Below are positions 1 to 9,786 of a DNA stretch of 49,741 bases, piece by piece (position 1 is the first letter of the stretch; each line of letters opens with the position of its first letter). The position numbers were made by a program, and so were the translations under genes. Below the pieces are notes generated by a model, which worked only from the letters and a program-made list of their open reading frames with translations, had not been told where the DNA came from and made no database searches. The stretch comes from Candidatus Nitrosocosmicus sp. (GTDB lineage: Archaea; Thermoproteota; Nitrososphaeria; Nitrososphaerales; Nitrososphaeraceae), in NCBI GenBank assembly GCA_029194465.1, contig JARFXS010000013.1:1-49741 (forward strand). Direction: 5' to 3'.

Positions 1-1
1 G

Positions 2-190
2 TATAATGGAGACGCCATCTCCCATACAGTAACCTCAGGACAAGATAATGACAATGATGCAGGAGAAGACTTTGATTCAAATGCAATAATACCTAACCAA
101 TATTTTAGTTATACATTTGATGATTCCGGCGAATACCCGTACTATTGCATCTATCATCCTTCGATGATTGGAGAAGTAAAAGTAGAATGA
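2..190 (+). CDS. Cupredoxin (plastocyanin-like), 3' end only
   Basis: The frame is open from the window edge to a TGA. It encodes about 62 residues of a type-1 copper domain. The copper ligands are visible: a His in SHTVTSG near the start, and the closing loop YYCIYHPSMIGEV with Cys, His and Met ligands. The last strand (GEVKVE) ends the protein, as in plastocyanin and amicyanin. Thaumarchaeota use many such secreted blue-copper proteins as electron carriers in ammonia oxidation; that role is inferred from the family. The N-terminus and any signal peptide or membrane anchor lie outside the window. Confidence 0.85.
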   Translation, partial: YNGDAISHTVTSGQDNDNDAGEDFDSNAIIPNQYFSYTFDDSGEYPYYCIYHPSMIGEVKVE

Positions 191-241
191 TTTCAAAATG
201 TTTGTTCATGTCAAAGTTTGTCGTCAGGTGTACTAGATGAC

Positions 242-592
242 ATGCCTACAATATATGTAATATCCATTAAGAATGTACTTTCATCACATGAATTATTAGA
301 TAGCGAGAGTGCCAAACAGTTTTTTACTAATGTAATATCTAAGATATTAGTTAATCACATAGTAATCGATTTTTCTGGAGTGAAACGAATGAACCAAGCA
401 TTTGCATTGCAATATCTTAAAAGTAAACAAGTTATGAGTATAAAGAAGGTTATAAAAGAGATTTGTATGTCTAAAAATATTTGTACAGCGATGGAAATAG
501 GACAGAAAAAACTGGAACGGTCTATCTCAAAAAATGCTAATAAAAAAACAAATCATACAGGAGCAACTACCATAGTAGTTTTAGAATCATAG
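242..592 (+). CDS. STAS-like (DUF4325-type) small protein
   Basis: About 116 residues with no signal peptide. The central stretch IVIDFSGVKRMNQAFALQYL resembles the strand-helix core of STAS-like DUF4325 proteins, which often carry a VxDFSGV motif followed by a helix. The C-terminus is basic and low in complexity. No catalytic residues are seen; STAS-like domains usually mediate protein interaction or regulation. The ATG at 242 is chosen, but the frame is also open from a TTG at 218. It lies 51 bp downstream of the cupredoxin gene on the same strand, so the two may be cotranscribed. The family call is from pattern only. Confidence 0.55.
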   Translation: MPTIYVISIKNVLSSHELLDSESAKQFFTNVISKILVNHIVIDFSGVKRMNQAFALQYLKSKQVMSIKKVIKEICMSKNICTAMEIGQKKLERSISKNANKKTNHTGATTIVVLES

Positions 593-700
593 TTTTAAAT
601 AATCTCAACAAAAAAATAAAATAGTTTTGATGTTCTTGTTATTTTGAACACAATTGGACTTTCAGATTAACTATGATGGCTGGTTCGAAAGTAAGTTAAG

Positions 701-1327
701 TTACATAGATAAAGATGCATCTGTAGTCAACGTATTAGATATCTTGTTTCCCATGGTATCTGTCAAGTAAACTTCTGCTTTAACATCTGCTATTGTATTA
801 TCTGTAAATGTAGTTGCAAACTGCATAGGACCAGATTGTCCTAATACATATCCATTACCAATATTTGAAGTTTTTATAATATTGCCGTCGGAGTCATATA
901 CCTTCATAGTTCCAGCCATTGGAGTATTTACCAATGAAGGATCTTTAGTTTGGTAATTTATGACTAATTTTAATTGATTATTTTCACTACTTGTCAAGGG
1001 TGCAAAATCTACAGAATTTAAATCAATGGTGACCTTGTCTTTTGAAGAGGAAGAGGGTGTAGAATCTGAAGAAGATTGGGTTCCTGATTTTTCATCTGAA
1101 TCTTGATTTAGATCATAGTGTTGACCTTGAGCAAATACCTTGCTAACATTATCAGGTTCTAATGCTGATAGCACAAACATCATACAGGCTGCAACCAAGA
1201 AAGTCATCATAAGACCTGGTATCACGATATGATGCATCTTAAAGCGTTCTCTTGTAGTTTGTATTCCGAAAGCTTTGCCCTTTGACAAATTGTGGGAGGA
1301 ATTTAGAGAATTTAGAGATACAGTCAT
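701..1327 (-). CDS. Secreted or membrane-anchored protein of unknown function
   Basis: 208 residues. A hydrophobic segment at about residues 33-55 (GLMMTFLVAACMMFVLSAL) follows a basic N-terminus, so it is a signal anchor or uncleaved signal peptide. A Ser/Asp-rich linker follows (about 70-100). The C-terminal half (about 100-208) is beta-rich and reads like a single Ig-like or carboxypeptidase-regulatory-like domain (MKVYDSDGNIIKTSNIG, VKAEVYLTDTMGNKI). Proteins of this build are frequent on thaumarchaeal surfaces. No enzyme motif is visible. It stands alone on the minus strand, convergent with the STAS-like gene. Confidence 0.6.
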   Translation of the reverse strand: MTVSLNSLNSSHNLSKGKAFGIQTTRERFKMHHIVIPGLMMTFLVAACMMFVLSALEPDNVSKVFAQGQHYDLNQDSDEKSGTQSSSDSTPSSSSKDKVTIDLNSVDFAPLTSSENNQLKLVINYQTKDPSLVNTPMAGTMKVYDSDGNIIKTSNIGNGYVLGQSGPMQFATTFTDNTIADVKAEVYLTDTMGNKISNTLTTDASLSM

Positions 1328-1604
1328 GATTTATTATGATCTTATTATCATATAACTACTAAGATAGTTTTTAACTTAAGACACGTTAGATAGAAAGTTT
1401 ATGTCTATTCTAATCTTATTTTCATATTTACCTATATTCGTCATCATTTGTTGCAGCACTACCAAATCCATGGAGCAGCTGCATGAAGTTAGAAATATCC
1501 AAAAAAGTAGATTTCAAAATAACCTTTTTTCTCTATCAAAGTAACATTCATGAAAAGAGTTGTGCCAGGATGTGAGTATTCTCGTATGTAATCTGAATTT
1601 TGTA

Positions 1605-2795
1605 CTATTCAATCTTATTGTCTTCTATTACATTATCCATAGAGTCATCAGTATATTCTATTCCTTCTGTGGCGTTGATTAGGGTGTTGTTATAGACTTT
1701 ATTTTCATTAGAGTTATGATAGATATAGATTCCTTGACTCTCGCAATTACTGACGGTATTGTTGTAAACTTCATTGTTTGATGATTGTGATAAAAATATG
1801 CATTTATCTTCATCATGAACATCGTTATTTCTAGCTACAGAATCAGACATGTTCCTGCTAAACATGATTCCAGACCCTGCACTCTTATAGACTTCATTAT
1901 CTTCAATTGTAATATTGTAACAATCAAGTGAGCATATTATGCCCATTGCTCCGTGGTCATGCACCGTATTGTTTCTAATTATCATATCATGAGTTGCTGT
2001 ATGGGGATCAAAACCATACATAAAGTTATGATGAACATGATTATCTTCTAAAATTACACCACCTACCCCAACAGAATAAAATCCAAACCTATCATGGTGA
2101 ATCTCATTATTCTTTACTATGCTTGTTCCATTACTACCGTAGTAGCTGATGCCAGAACAACCGCTACCGCATTCATAACCTAAATAGGCAATTTCAGAAT
2201 TGGTGATATTCATTGTTCCGATAGTTTCATCTTCTGTTTTTATATAAGGTCTTGGTACGGCGTCAATGCCAGTATGTTCGTGTTCTCGGTCAGGCAGTAT
2301 GTCGTATTCAAATTTTATGAAATCGTTTTTCTCAGGATCCCACGAAGTAATTTTTACCGAATCTATAATCAAATTACCAAATACCCTAATGGATATCTTA
2401 AGCCAGGCAGCATCACTCGAATTAATCACAAGTGTTGAACCTTTTTCGATCACTATGGTTGCATCTAATATCCAAGTACTTTGATTGGAACCATCTTCTC
2501 TTTTTAGAACCTCGTGATTTTTAATGCTGTTATATATATCGGTAAGAGTTGTAGAATGAGAACATGATATAGTGATTGTGTTTTTGCCATTTTCCTCGTC
2601 AGTATTATAACTAATACAGTCACTACTACTCCTACTACTATTATTATCACTGCTAACGCTAACACTATTGTTTTGATCAGATTCTTGAGCGAAAGATGGG
2701 TTAGCTATTAAACCAAATCCACTAAAAGATAAAACCGTAACGATAACAAGAAGTGTAAAAGACATTGATGAAACAAAACTCAGTATCCTTTGCAA
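1605..2795 (-). CDS. Secreted right-handed beta-helix protein (NosD/PbH1-like)
   Basis: 396 residues with an N-terminal signal peptide (hydrophobic about 8-33, then SFAQ). A Ser/Asn-rich linker leads to a domain dominated by parallel beta-helix repeats from about residue 190 onward: turns such as NNEIHHDRFGFYSVGVGGV, NNTVHDHGAMGI, EDNEVYKSAGSGI and NNTVSNCESQGI recur about every 23 residues. This is the PbH1 pattern of NosD-like copper proteins and polysaccharide-binding or lyase folds. His-rich turns (NEIHH, NHVHH) may bind metal, which is inference. No lyase catalytic triad can be assigned. The upstream region, including its signal-peptide codons, is duplicated at 2941-3121. Confidence 0.75.
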   Translation of the reverse strand: MQRILSFVSSMSFTLLVIVTVLSFSGFGLIANPSFAQESDQNNSVSVSSDNNSSRSSSDCISYNTDEENGKNTITISCSHSTTLTDIYNSIKNHEVLKREDGSNQSTWILDATIVIEKGSTLVINSSDAAWLKISIRVFGNLIIDSVKITSWDPEKNDFIKFEYDILPDREHEHTGIDAVPRPYIKTEDETIGTMNITNSEIAYLGYECGSGCSGISYYGSNGTSIVKNNEIHHDRFGFYSVGVGGVILEDNHVHHNFMYGFDPHTATHDMIIRNNTVHDHGAMGIICSLDCYNITIEDNEVYKSAGSGIMFSRNMSDSVARNNDVHDEDKCIFLSQSSNNEVYNNTVSNCESQGIYIYHNSNENKVYNNTLINATEGIEYTDDSMDNVIEDNKIE

Positions 2796-3121
2796 TTTAT
2801 TTGATTGATGATTATTTTACTGTATTATAAGAATTACCATTCAAATCTTATTGATATGACACAAATCTTATTGATATGTCCTAAAAGATTATAAATTACC
2901 ATTGAGAATTATTTTCAATATTATCTATTGATTGAATTTTAAAAGATAAAATCATAACGATGACAAGTGTAAAAGAAATTGATGAAACAAGACCGACCAC
3001 CCATTGCAATTTGTTGGATTGATAATTATTTTACTATATTATAAGAATTACCTTTCCAATCTTCTTGGTATGACAATTTTGAAAAACATTGAGAATTATT
3101 TTCAATATTAGTTGAATTTTT
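2724..3121. repeat. Imperfect tandem duplication of the 5' end of the beta-helix gene
   Basis: Two diverged copies lie head to tail, about 2724-2940 and 2941-3121, with an offset near 217 bp. Both contain the stretches aaaagataaaa, gtgtaaaaga, attgatgaaaca, attattttact, attataagaattacc and gagaattattttcaata. The proximal copy holds the signal-peptide codons and upstream region of the beta-helix gene. In the distal copy the same frame still reads a signal-peptide-like LVSSISFTLVIVMILSF but goes nowhere. The duplication thus copied the upstream region plus the first codons and left a stub. The rest of 3122-3567 holds no gene that I can support. Confidence 0.7.
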
Positions 3122-3567
3122 AGAATTTCTATATTATGTAATATGGAAATTTCATTATGCTATTTCAATCTCTATTATCAATAAGGTGTTTTTTATCTAT
3201 TTATAGGAATTGAAAGATAACCTTTTATGTAATCGACTGATCTATTATTTACTCGTCGATTCAAAAACAACAGAATTAATGTGGAGCGAGTAATCTCTTC
3301 ATTTTAATTCTGTTTTCTAATAATTATCAAAATAAGAAATTTTTGTTCTAATTTAGATACAAATATTCTATTGCATCAGCTTGTTTTTTTTAAATAACCA
3401 ATCTCTATATAATTCTAAAATAGATTAACTCGGAATAATACTTGCTCCAATATATAACTCCTAGAACCTTCTTATCTTTCCTTTATGTCAATAATCAGTA
3501 TGCATTTGCAATTAATCCAGTTTCTGAAATTATCTACAATGTATAGTAGAGGTTTTAAGATATTATC

Positions 3568-3846
3568 TTATTGTACTTGGCTGTTTTGACTTGAGGATTG
3601 TGATTGACCTATGGCTTGTGATTTTTGTTGCCACCATTATTATTGTCATTATCGTGATGTTTTTTAAAATATTTCTTGCACCAGTTCTTACTATGATCTT
3701 CTCTACAGTCACTCCAATTCTTGTATTTCTGTTTTAGCAAATGCAAAATCCACGGTAGACAATGCAGGACCCATAATCAGAGAGTTGTAACAAATACTCG
3801 CTACAACTAATACTGCAGTTGTTTTTGTATTATTTGACCTAAACAT
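3568..3846 (-). pseudogene. Broken secreted protein of the Gln/Asn-repeat family
   Basis: The ATG at 3846 opens a signal peptide (MFRSNNTKTTAVLVVASI... ending VDFAFAKT). The frame then stops, but a second frame continues (KNWSDCREDHSKNWCKKYFK, then a His/Asp/Asn-rich patch), and a third gives QKSQAIGQSQSSSQNSQVQ before a stop. Two indels are therefore needed to join them. The last stretch matches the repeat motif of the intact gene at 24944-25555. It is also related to the broken copy at 5079-5337. Read as a decayed paralogue, since three consecutive coding-like segments in three frames are unlikely by chance. Confidence 0.65.
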
Positions 3847-4314
3847 TTCAGTCTTAATTTTTATAGCAATAATATATGATATAATAATTTTTTTAAGATA
3901 TATGCAGTAATTAGTTATGGTTGATAAATCGGGTATAATCAACTAGAAAATTGTTTGAAAATACAGGCTGAACTTCTCATAGAATAAAATGATTAAACTA
4001 AGTATGCCCCCACACAATAAAGATCATTTTAAATCCGTAATCCGACACCCTAGATATTCGAAATCTATTGTTGCAACAAATATGAGTAAATTAAGAGGGA
4101 CAAAAAAGTCGAAATAAACTTTATTACAAATATTATAATGGTAGAATTTGATGCCAAACTAATAACCAAAATGCAAATTCGCATGACATGTGTGAAATAT
4201 AGGTTCTCTAATATCGGAACCAAAGTATGAGATTAACAAATAATTGGGCATAGAAATTGTTTTAGTGAAATATAAGTGTGATTAGTCAGCATGTGTATAT
4301 GTGTTAGTAAGTTT

Positions 4315-4745
4315 ATGAGCGAAGTAAATAGGCTATCTGCTGTCACACTCAGAGTTAAAAATATGGACAGATCATGCAATTTTACTCAAACATACCCGGC
4401 TTCAAACCTATTTATGGTGGGTCCTCGAATGATTCTTTTACCACGTATCAAATTGGCAGGTTCAAAAATATTACACTATTGAACTTGGAACTAAAGAAAT
4501 TATCAGATAATGATACAGATGAGTATAATAGCAATAATTTTGGGAGGATCATTTTTTATACCGATTCTGTTGACAGACTCTATAAGCTATTTCAAGACCG
4601 ACAAATTGATTTCAAAGGTAATACAACTTGAAAATGAACCAATAAATGCACCATGGAATGAACGATACTTTCACATTCGTGATCAGACGGATATCAGCTT
4701 TCTTTGCTCAACCTATTTGAGATATCTGATTTAATCAAAAACTGA
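4315..4745 (+). pseudogene. Glyoxalase/VOC-family protein, frameshifted
   Basis: Four segments in shifting frames reconstruct one VOC (glyoxalase/bleomycin-resistance/dioxygenase) domain of about 140 residues. In order: MSEVNRLSAVTLRVKNMDRS; YSNIPGFKPIYGGSS through GRIIFYTDSVDRLYKLFQ; NEPINAPWNERYFHIRD; and DGYQLSLLNLFEISDLIKN. The APWNERYFHIRDxDGYQL pattern is the usual C-terminal metal-site half of the family. At least three frame changes separate the parts, so no functional product is expected. The ATG at 4315 is chosen because the conserved first strand follows directly. It sits in a stretch with several other broken genes. Confidence 0.75.
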
Positions 4746-5078
4746 TTTAAATACTCGAAAAAACCAAACATCACCAGTTATCTTATGTTTTTTCTACTCA
4801 AAAATCAGTAGATAAATATGGTAGCAGTTCGGACCTCTTGCCCCTATCGTCCTTTTTCCTCCAACAACATGATAACACTGAAAAAATTCCTAAGTTAGCA
4901 AACATACCATATCATATACTAAAAAGTTGTTCAATATGTAATTCAAACTTCGTTCTCTAGCGGCCTTTAGAATTAGATCAAGAATTTGTTTAATATAACA
5001 AAGAGTTAAAGAACACTTGTTTGTCGATGACTATTTTGACAGCAAAACTATTGTTCAATAGAACAATAAAAAAAAGGA

Positions 5079-5337
5079 TTAGTCGTTAAATTGACCTAAT
5101 GCGTTATTTCCTGTATTACCTTGGAATTGGAAGTTAAAGTTATTTCCAGAAGCAATGGAACTACCGCCAGAGATTACTTGACTGTTTTGACTTGATTTTT
5201 GAGATTGAGCCTATGATTTGTTTTGCTTTGTTACTCTTTTTTGCTAATGCGTCTTCTGAAATTGCCAATGGAGCTAAGACCAATGCGAGTGTGAGAACAA
5301 CTGCTGTTGATACTAGTATTGTTTTACTTGTATTCAT
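5079..5337 (-). pseudogene. Broken secreted Gln/Asn-repeat protein
   Basis: The ATG at 5337 encodes a clean signal peptide (MNTSKTILVSTAVVLTLALV... then LAKKSNKAKQIIG). One extra base near 5212 (ggctcaa in place of ggtcaa) shifts the frame to an early stop. In the corrected frame the product continues GQSQKSSQNSQVISGGSSIA, then SGNNFNFQFQGNTGNNALGQ and a TAA. Corrected length is about 85 residues, one repeat unit. The same motif occurs three times in the intact gene at 24944-25555. This copy lacks the two Cys found in each repeat of that gene. Confidence 0.75.
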
Positions 5338-5556
5338 ACTTGTAAATCATGATAGTAAAATTCAATATATATTGGATATTTTACAGTTTAGGTGAATATG
5401 TTCAAGAATTATTGAACAGAATAATCTTTCATAAAAATTTAAGAATAACCACAAAAGCAAGCTTTTATTATTTCATCCTTTATTTTGATATGTTTAGTAA
5501 CCAACATACGATCGAATTAATATATTACTTTTACATATAGAATCTATCAAAAACAT

Positions 5557-6031
5557 ATGAGCATGAAATTGAAAGATTTTATGTCTTTTTTACACTATTC
5601 TAAATTGATTGACTTAGACAGTCTTCTCAGAAACAACGAGACCGGCTGCATTAACCGATTGAAAATACAGAAATATGTATACTTGGCTCAAAGATGCCTA
5701 GGTATTAATTTTGGATATGAGTATAATATGTATAATAATGGTCCTTACTCACCAGAATTAGCAAATTGTTATTATGAAAAAATGATGTTAACACGATGTC
5801 AGTGGATGTTAAGGCTGGATTTTGGAATTTTGACAAGATTTTTGCAAACAAATTTTTAGCTTTATTTGGTGACAAAGAGCCTCAATGGTTGGAAGTCGCT
5901 TCTACATTACTTGACAATATTAATTATTTTGAAAGCGAAAATGAAACTTTGATAAAAGTTTATGCAATAAATCCGATTATAGTAGTAACTACATTGATGA
6001 AGTTTGGGATGATATAAAAATAAGGTTTTAG
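5557..6031 (+). pseudogene. YwgA-like protein, frameshifted
   Basis: The first segment (5557 to about 5800) reads RLKIQKYVYLAQRCLGINFG then YNMYNNGPYSPELANCYYE, the recognisable N-terminal pattern of YwgA-like proteins. A second frame continues SVDVKAGFWNFDKIFANKFL, LFGDKEPQWLEVASTLLDNI, and a third ends NKSDYSSNYIDEVWDDIKIRF. Two indels are needed, near 5800 and near 5960. The family has no settled function; the segment order and total length (about 155 residues) fit an originally complete gene. Confidence 0.65.
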
Positions 6032-6823
6032 TGCAGTATGAATCCGCTTGAAAATTTAATGACTTTCTATCAATGTTTTAAATAAATCTGGATAATTTAA
6101 TATTGCTAGATTGATAGAAAATTTGAATTTCATCACAACACGGAATGTTGACTTCCTTTTATGTAAACGCTGGTAGCTATTTTATACTATTATAAACATG
6201 CAAAAGTTAGATGAAAATAGCACAATTTAATTTCGTTTATTGGCACATTGACACTAACAGCTTATTCTTGCAGTATTAGCAAGTTTGAGTGTAGTGGATG
6301 CACAGACTCCTACTACTTCAGACCTTCAGTACCTACCATAGGTAACGAAACAACTTCTGACATGGGTCTAACAAATAATTCTTTACCTGTCCGTAACACT
6401 TCAATTATTTATGCTCTACCACCCATGTAACGCCAATATAAAGAATCATTCTCTTATAGATGGTTTAGTTACATCAAAATAGATAAAGCCACAGGTTGAT
6501 CATATTGGTTCGAGTTCTTACCCAGCGTTCAAAATCGAAGTACAAATCTTATATTCTCCTATCAATGTTTTTACCGAGTTCATACTCTCCATTTTCTAAG
6601 TATTAGTCATTACATCATTAAAATAAAACCTTCTAGGGGAATGGGATTTAACAGTATTTAAATGAATTATACAAAAGTATAACCTAAAGTTATCAATTAA
6701 TTAAACCAATTTTAATAAAGCCCTGCATGTTATAATGATTCTTAACTATAAAATCACTTGAAAAATATTGACGCATTCAATTAAAAAATGAATGCTTTTC
6801 ATTTTTTATATAATTCAAAGAAT
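6032..6823. other. Gene-poor stretch with a possible signal-peptide remnant
   Basis: No intact gene is supported here. Near 6269-6330 the plus strand reads LAVLASLSVVDAQTPTTSD before a stop, which looks like the end of a signal peptide with the start of a secreted protein. A neighbouring frame from 6248 stays open for 60 codons without resembling a protein. This may be a further decayed secreted-protein gene. The rest is AT-rich with no strong repeats that I can see. Confidence 0.3.
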
Positions 6824-7246
6824 TTAACCGGAATGTATTTTACTAAGGTATGAATTCGATGATTGCAATACAATTGCTGGATTTAAGTACTCAAAATCTA
6901 ATTTATTTTGAGAATGATAAAACATAATCTGTTCCTTTCTTTCAGTATCTATAATATCAAAGTTAGAGTAGTATACTACAAGCTCAAATGAATCCAGCTC
7001 TTTGAGTCGTTTTACATGGGCCAGCTGTATATTTCCATGTCTAGCACATATCGAATGAGCCAAGGCACACGCAAATTCAAAGTTCTTTCCCTTGAAATTT
7101 TCGATTACAAGATTAGGGGATATCGCCTCAAGCAATTCGATTTTATTTGATTGATGGCTGATATTGTAATTATTTTGAATGGTTTCTCCTACTACCTTGT
7201 TCTCAAACAATACTTTTATTTCACATTTATTAAGAAACGATTCCAT
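6824..7246 (-). CDS. Hypothetical cytosolic protein
   Basis: 140 residues without signal peptide or membrane segment. I do not recognise the family. Mixed helix and strand composition is visible, with a mid-protein segment FKGKNFEFACALAHSICARH followed by HVKRLKELDSFELVVYYSNF. No cofactor or metal motif is clear. It stands alone between a gene-poor stretch and the secreted protein at 7444-8058, in the same orientation. The frame is uninterrupted in a neighbourhood of broken genes, which supports it as a live gene. Confidence 0.5.
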   Translation of the reverse strand: MESFLNKCEIKVLFENKVVGETIQNNYNISHQSNKIELLEAISPNLVIENFKGKNFEFACALAHSICARHGNIQLAHVKRLKELDSFELVVYYSNFDIIDTERKEQIMFYHSQNKLDFEYLNPAIVLQSSNSYLSKIHSG

Positions 7247-7443
7247 CAGATATTGCCGGCTCCGCTCATTAAGAAATGATAAAAACTTTAACTCATTTAT
7301 TTTGTGGGATTATTTACTGGTATCTCATATAGCTTGTTGACATTTATTTGAAATAGCTATAATGCATGAAAAAAATATTTTTTTAATAATCTCGCCAAAA
7401 AACTGATTCTATCTAGTCAGAGTGAAATCTCAATTTTTATTTG

Positions 7444-8058
7444 TCACGAGTAGATTCCGGTTAATTCTCTATATACCTCAAGTGCACTTTCTATGTTATT
7501 ATTCAAGATCGAATGAAATACTTTTCCACTAAAAGAATAACTGACCAAAAAAGGTTCATTTGTTATAATACGCAATCCATTACCAGAGAACTGGACACTA
7601 CCGGTGTTTTTGGGCTCGTCAAGCAGATTTGTTGGAATTACCTCAGTATCGTTAACAGGGAATGTATATAGTGTTCCAAATTGGATGGGTAGTTTCAAGC
7701 TATTGTTTATAGTCAATATATTCAACGATTGTATTTGTACGGGTTTACTCGAAGTGAAAGTCAATACTCCTGAATAAGTAGTGCTTTCATTTTTAACTGG
7801 GAAAATAAAAAATGATTGTTCAAGCCCTGAATTGTGAAAGACATCGGGATTTGAGGATACTGTTCCAGTAAAAGAAACGTCCTGAGACCCTTGATTGGTA
7901 TTATTTTTGCTAACTGTGGCTAAAGCAGAAAGTGAAAAATCTGGTGCTATATAAATAAGAGAAATTAATAATAGTACAATAAGAGTGAATCTTGACATCA
8001 TTAAAAAAAATGAACTGCAATGAGATTTTATGTTGTTATGGATTGATGCTTTGATCAT
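7444..8058 (-). CDS. Secreted or membrane-anchored beta-rich protein
   Basis: 204 residues. An N-terminal hydrophobic segment (about 22-45, FTLIVLLLISLIYIAPDFSL) with an ALA-type site follows a polar leader, so export is likely. The mature part is beta-rich with repeated short strands (VSFTGTVSSNPDVF, YSGVLTFTSSKPVQIQSLNI, GSVQFSGNGLRIITNEPFLV). No catalytic motif is seen and I do not recognise the family. It is 51 bp downstream of, and codirectional with, the leader-like gene at 8110-8391; whether they share a transcript is unknown. Confidence 0.6.
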   Translation of the reverse strand: MIKASIHNNIKSHCSSFFLMMSRFTLIVLLLISLIYIAPDFSLSALATVSKNNTNQGSQDVSFTGTVSSNPDVFHNSGLEQSFFIFPVKNESTTYSGVLTFTSSKPVQIQSLNILTINNSLKLPIQFGTLYTFPVNDTEVIPTNLLDEPKNTGSVQFSGNGLRIITNEPFLVSYSFSGKVFHSILNNNIESALEVYRELTGIYS

Positions 8059-8109
8059 TGGACTAATTAAATATTAAATTCTATGATTGATAATTAAAAC
8101 TAATAGGAT

Positions 8110-8391
8110 TTATTGAGTTAGATCAACAATAGTCCTCTGAATTACTTGCTTGGCTTCATTTGAAATACTATAACAATCAAGTATTTTTATGGGACTCTTG
8201 ATCAATCGTCTCCTGAATTCGGGCTCACTGGCTGCCTTAAGTAAAATCTCGCTTATAACTTCAGCTTCAATATTGATAGAACTCAAGTAGTTCCTCAAGA
8301 GGACACGTAATATATATACTTTTACTATTTCCCTCTGCTTTTTATAAACCATTAATTTATCTATTGCCGTTTGATTTAGCATTTTCATCAA
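8110..8391 (-). CDS. NHLP-leader-like small protein beside YcaO-TfuA
   Basis: 93 residues. Residues about 45-90 read ISEILLKAASEPEFRRRLIK, SPIKILDCYSISNEAKQVI. This resembles the nitrile-hydratase-type leader (NHLP) fold used by some RiPP precursors: Ala-rich helix, D/EPEFRRRL, a Pro-containing turn, then a hydrophobic final helix. The protein ends about five residues after this domain, so no obvious core peptide follows. The N-terminal 45 residues are helical and basic. It is divergent from the YcaO gene with 54 bp between their starts, so one intergenic region could control both. The precursor or recognition role is inference from resemblance and position; it may instead be an unrelated helical protein. 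Confidence 0.5.
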   Translation of the reverse strand: MMKMLNQTAIDKLMVYKKQREIVKVYILRVLLRNYLSSINIEAEVISEILLKAASEPEFRRRLIKSPIKILDCYSISNEAKQVIQRTIVDLTQ

Positions 8392-8445
8392 GTAAATCCA
8401 ATAATTAAAATAATATTTGGTAGAAATGATGAATGTAAATTCTTA

Positions 8446-9786
8446 TTGAAAAATACATCTCAATTATCATTGAAATCTCAAAAAAAATGGAATGCTATGG
8501 GTACATCTAGAATCCAGCCAGTAGAGCAAACTTTAGAAAAAGTAAATTCCTTGGTTCATGAAATTGGGATTACAAGAATTGCAGATATTACAAATATGGA
8601 TAGGCTTAAAATACCTAATTTTTCAGCCGTATTACCGGGAACTGAAGATTACATTTGGGTATATAGTGGAAAGGGACCCACGAAAAACCACGCAAGGGCT
8701 AGTGTTATTATGGAAAGCATTGAAAGGTATTCATCATTACCTGCAAATTTCGACGGAAAAATTCAAAGGGCACTTTTAAAGAATTATCTCAAAGTTATGA
8801 TGTTCTAAAATATGATGAAGTAGTAGAACCAGTTTCATTTCACTTAAATGAAGAAATGATAATGGACTATTGTCTCGGTTATGATTTATTAAATAACACT
8901 CAAGTATTGGTGCCTGCGCCATTAACAATTTTCAGATATACTCCGTCACCGCCTTCAATAAATCCATACTCTTATTTCCATACAAATGGATTGGCTTCTG
9001 GGAATGTCATCGAAGAGGCAATTTGCCATGCCCTATGCGAAGTTGTAGAAAGGGATGCAGTGAGTTTGGCAGAATTCACTTCTAGTGCATTTCAGTATCA
9101 TGTATTAAAAACTGTTGAAAATTCGCTTGTAAAAGGGGGGTTTCGATTAGAACCATTTGATTCAAAGAACTTTGTCGATGACGATTCTATTTATCCAGAA
9201 ATTGATCTGAACAGTATCGAGCATACCTATTAAGCGAGTCATCAATAGGTTTAGGCATTCTCAAATACCTTTGACAGTAAAGGATATTACTTCCGACCTT
9301 GGGATCCCAACTTTCATAGCAAGTAGTGCCGAGTGGATTAATCATGAGTATGGATATTTGGTAGAAGGACATGGAACTCATCCAGATGCACGCATTGCAA
9401 TGATGAGGGCTGTAACAGAAGTATCTCAATCAAGAGCAGCTAATATTCAAGGTTCGAGGGATGATCTACGAAAGATGAAATATGATCCTGAAAATAGTGA
9501 TGAAAACAGATCATGGCAATTCATAAAGTCAAAAGAAAAGAAATCGTTTTCAGACATTCACACATTTGTCTATGATGATATATTAGATGACATTAAACTT
9601 ATACTGAGTAGTCTGAAAGCAAGAGGTCTAAAGAGAGCAATAGTGGTAAACTTGACTAATTCAAAATTAAATATACCAGTGATTAGGGTCATTGTCCCTG
9701 GATTGGAAACATTCAAAATAAACAAATCAGTTATCGGTCAAAGAGCCAAGGAAAGTGTTAAAAAATGGTTAGGTCCAAACCTGTAA
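8446..9786 (+). pseudogene. YcaO-domain protein, frame broken twice
   Basis: Three open segments (8446-8808, about 8770-9233, about 9236-9786) together encode one YcaO protein of about 446 residues, a normal length. The first holds GTSRIQPVEQTL, ITRIADITNMDRLKIPNF and the ATP-site helix ASVIMESIERYS. The second holds EEAICHALCEVVERDA. The third holds VKDITSDLGIPTFIASSAEW, GTHPDARIAMMRAVTEVSQS and the C-terminal region. YcaO enzymes use ATP to activate backbone amides; with TfuA they install thioamides. Breaks lie near 8768 (caaaggg run) and near 9230. The first frame starts at TTG 8446. Either a recent pseudogene or indel errors; conserved motifs are all present once joined. Confidence 0.85.

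Noticed and set aside
5192..5540. Plus-strand open frames over the broken secreted gene
   Set aside because: They are antisense to the recognisable signal peptide and repeat on the minus strand.
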